Positions 63,221 through 64,000 of a stretch of DNA of 64,000 bases are shown piece after piece (position 1 is the first letter of the stretch; each line of letters begins with the position of its first letter). Origin of the DNA: Flagellimonas sp. 389. Lineage in GTDB: Bacteria; Bacteroidota; Bacteroidia; Flavobacteriales; Flavobacteriaceae. The position numbers and the translations under genes were made by a program. Below the pieces are notes generated by a model. The model saw only the letters and a list, made by a program, of their open reading frames with translations. It was not told the DNA's origin and did no database searches. The stretch lies in contig NZ_JAHCMU010000009.1 in assembly GCF_018449435.1 (NCBI RefSeq), positions 62,001 through 126,000 on the forward strand, read 5' to 3'.

Positions 63221-64000
63221 TGCCTAAAGCCATTGTTATTGGCGCTGGTATTGGTGGAATAGCCACCGCAATCCGTTTAAGGGCCAAGAACTATAACGTA
63301 CTTGTATTTGAGGCCAATGACTATCCTGGTGGCAAACTACATTCAAAACAGGTAAACGGATATCGTTTTGATTTAGGCCCTTCGTTATTTACCATGCCAC
63401 ACTTTGTAGACGAGCTCTTTCGACTTCATAATCAAAAACCTGAAGATTATTTTAACTACGTTCAAAAAGATACGGTCTGTAATTACTTTTGGGACGACGG
63501 TACTAGGTTTTCGGCCAAGTCCAAAAAAGAAACCTTCGTTAAAGATGCTTCAGAAACCTTTGATGAGCCTAAGGAAAAAATAGCGGATTATTTGGAAAGA
63601 AGTCAGATAAAATACGATTTGACTGCATCGCTGTTTCTTGAAAAGTCATTACACAAGTTAACCACCTATCTTTCAAAAGATACCGTCAAAGCCATTTTGC
63701 AGCTGGGAAAGTTGGATATAAACGCATCTTTAGACCATTCCAACAAAAAGGCATTCGAGAGCGAAAAGCTTGTCCAACTTTTTAATAGGTATGCAACCTA
63801 TAATGGTTCCTCTCCTTATCAAACACCGGGAATAATGTCTATGATACCACATTTGGAAATGCATTATGGCACATTTTTCCCAAAGGGTGGAATGCACCAA
63901 ATAACGCAATCTCTTTTTAATTTGGCGAATGATGTTGGGGTAGAATTTAAATTTGGCGAAGCGGTTGAGGAAATCAATATAGCTAACAAAAAGGCTGAAG
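63220..64000 (+). CDS. second phytoene-desaturase-like protein, CrtD-like (partial)
   Basis: Open from the ATG at 63220 to the right edge (260 codons visible), so truncated by the window. N-terminal FAD motif IVIGAGIGGIATAIRLRAKN, then PGGKLHS and DLGPSLFTMPHFVDELF, typical of CrtI/CrtD-type carotenoid desaturases. Having crtI upstream already, this copy may be a 3,4-desaturase (CrtD, myxol/saproxanthin-type pigments) or act on another carotenoid; the missing C-terminus prevents a firm call. Starts on the last base of the crtZ stop (TAATG). Confidence 0.85.
   Translation, partial: MPKAIVIGAGIGGIATAIRLRAKNYNVLVFEANDYPGGKLHSKQVNGYRFDLGPSLFTMPHFVDELFRLHNQKPEDYFNYVQKDTVCNYFWDDGTRFSAKSKKETFVKDASETFDEPKEKIADYLERSQIKYDLTASLFLEKSLHKLTTYLSKDTVKAILQLGKLDINASLDHSNKKAFESEKLVQLFNRYATYNGSSPYQTPGIMSMIPHLEMHYGTFFPKGGMHQITQSLFNLANDVGVEFKFGEAVEEINIANKKAE

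Noticed and set aside
1..64000. CRISPR array, insertion sequence, prophage or integrative element
   Set aside because: No regularly spaced repeats, transposase, integrase or flanking direct repeats seen; the only phage-like gene is the isolated endolysin-type enzyme.

Overview
This window is chromosomal DNA from a marine-type Flavobacteriaceae bacterium (phylum Bacteroidota). Four things point there: Bacteroidota promoter elements (TAnnTTTG -7 boxes), a TonB-receptor/pectinase polysaccharide locus, a V-type ATPase operon with the Bacteroidota-specific DUF2764 subunit, and a flavobacterial crtI-crtB-crtZ carotenoid cluster. Base composition is AT-rich and even throughout. I see no phage, insertion sequence or CRISPR array.

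Region 1 (1-11.7 kb, all minus strand) is a sulfide / reactive-sulfur and respiration module: cytochrome bd oxidase (cydA, partial cydB), a 1-Cys peroxiredoxin, a type II sulfide:quinone oxidoreductase, a rhodanese / HMA / two-haem cytochrome c operon, two tandem CstB-like persulfide dioxygenase-rhodanese fusions, a SulP anion transporter and a Crp/Fnr-family regulator. Eight copies of a GTAAC-N4-GTTAC palindrome, one before each transcription unit including the regulator, sit exactly 33 bp (centre to centre) from a TAnnTTT(G/A) -7 box. This is the strongest candidate for an undescribed system: a Crp/Fnr-type sulfur-stress regulon whose regulator has a C77/C83/C84 cysteine group.

Region 2 (11.7-26.8 kb) holds a two-component system, a V-type ATPase operon (A-B-E-DUF2764-D-I-K, with the ligand pattern of Na+-binding K rings) led by a universal stress protein-TPR fusion, a second universal stress protein gene, and a succinate dehydrogenase/fumarate reductase operon.

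Region 3 (27-51 kb) is a pectin/uronate locus. Its exported part is a TonB receptor, a beta-helix lipoprotein, an exported enolase-superfamily protein, two GH28 enzymes, a six-hairpin enzyme and a GH2 enzyme. Both complete uronate pathways follow: UxaC/UxaB/UxaA for galacturonate, UxaC/SDR/UxuA for glucuronate, then KdgK/Eda, plus a TRAP transporter. A LacI-type regulator and four near-identical TGCAATCGATTGCA operators, one inside the uxaC coding sequence, tie the locus together.

Region 4 (51-59.4 kb) has a TPR histidine kinase / LuxR-type response regulator pair, several unknown or orphan genes, a large YwqK-repeat protein and a tRNA-Leu(GAG). Region 5 (59.5-64 kb) is a carotenoid operon behind a CarH/LitR-like MerR regulator that keeps the cobalamin-binding residues; it runs off the right edge inside a second phytoene-desaturase-like gene.
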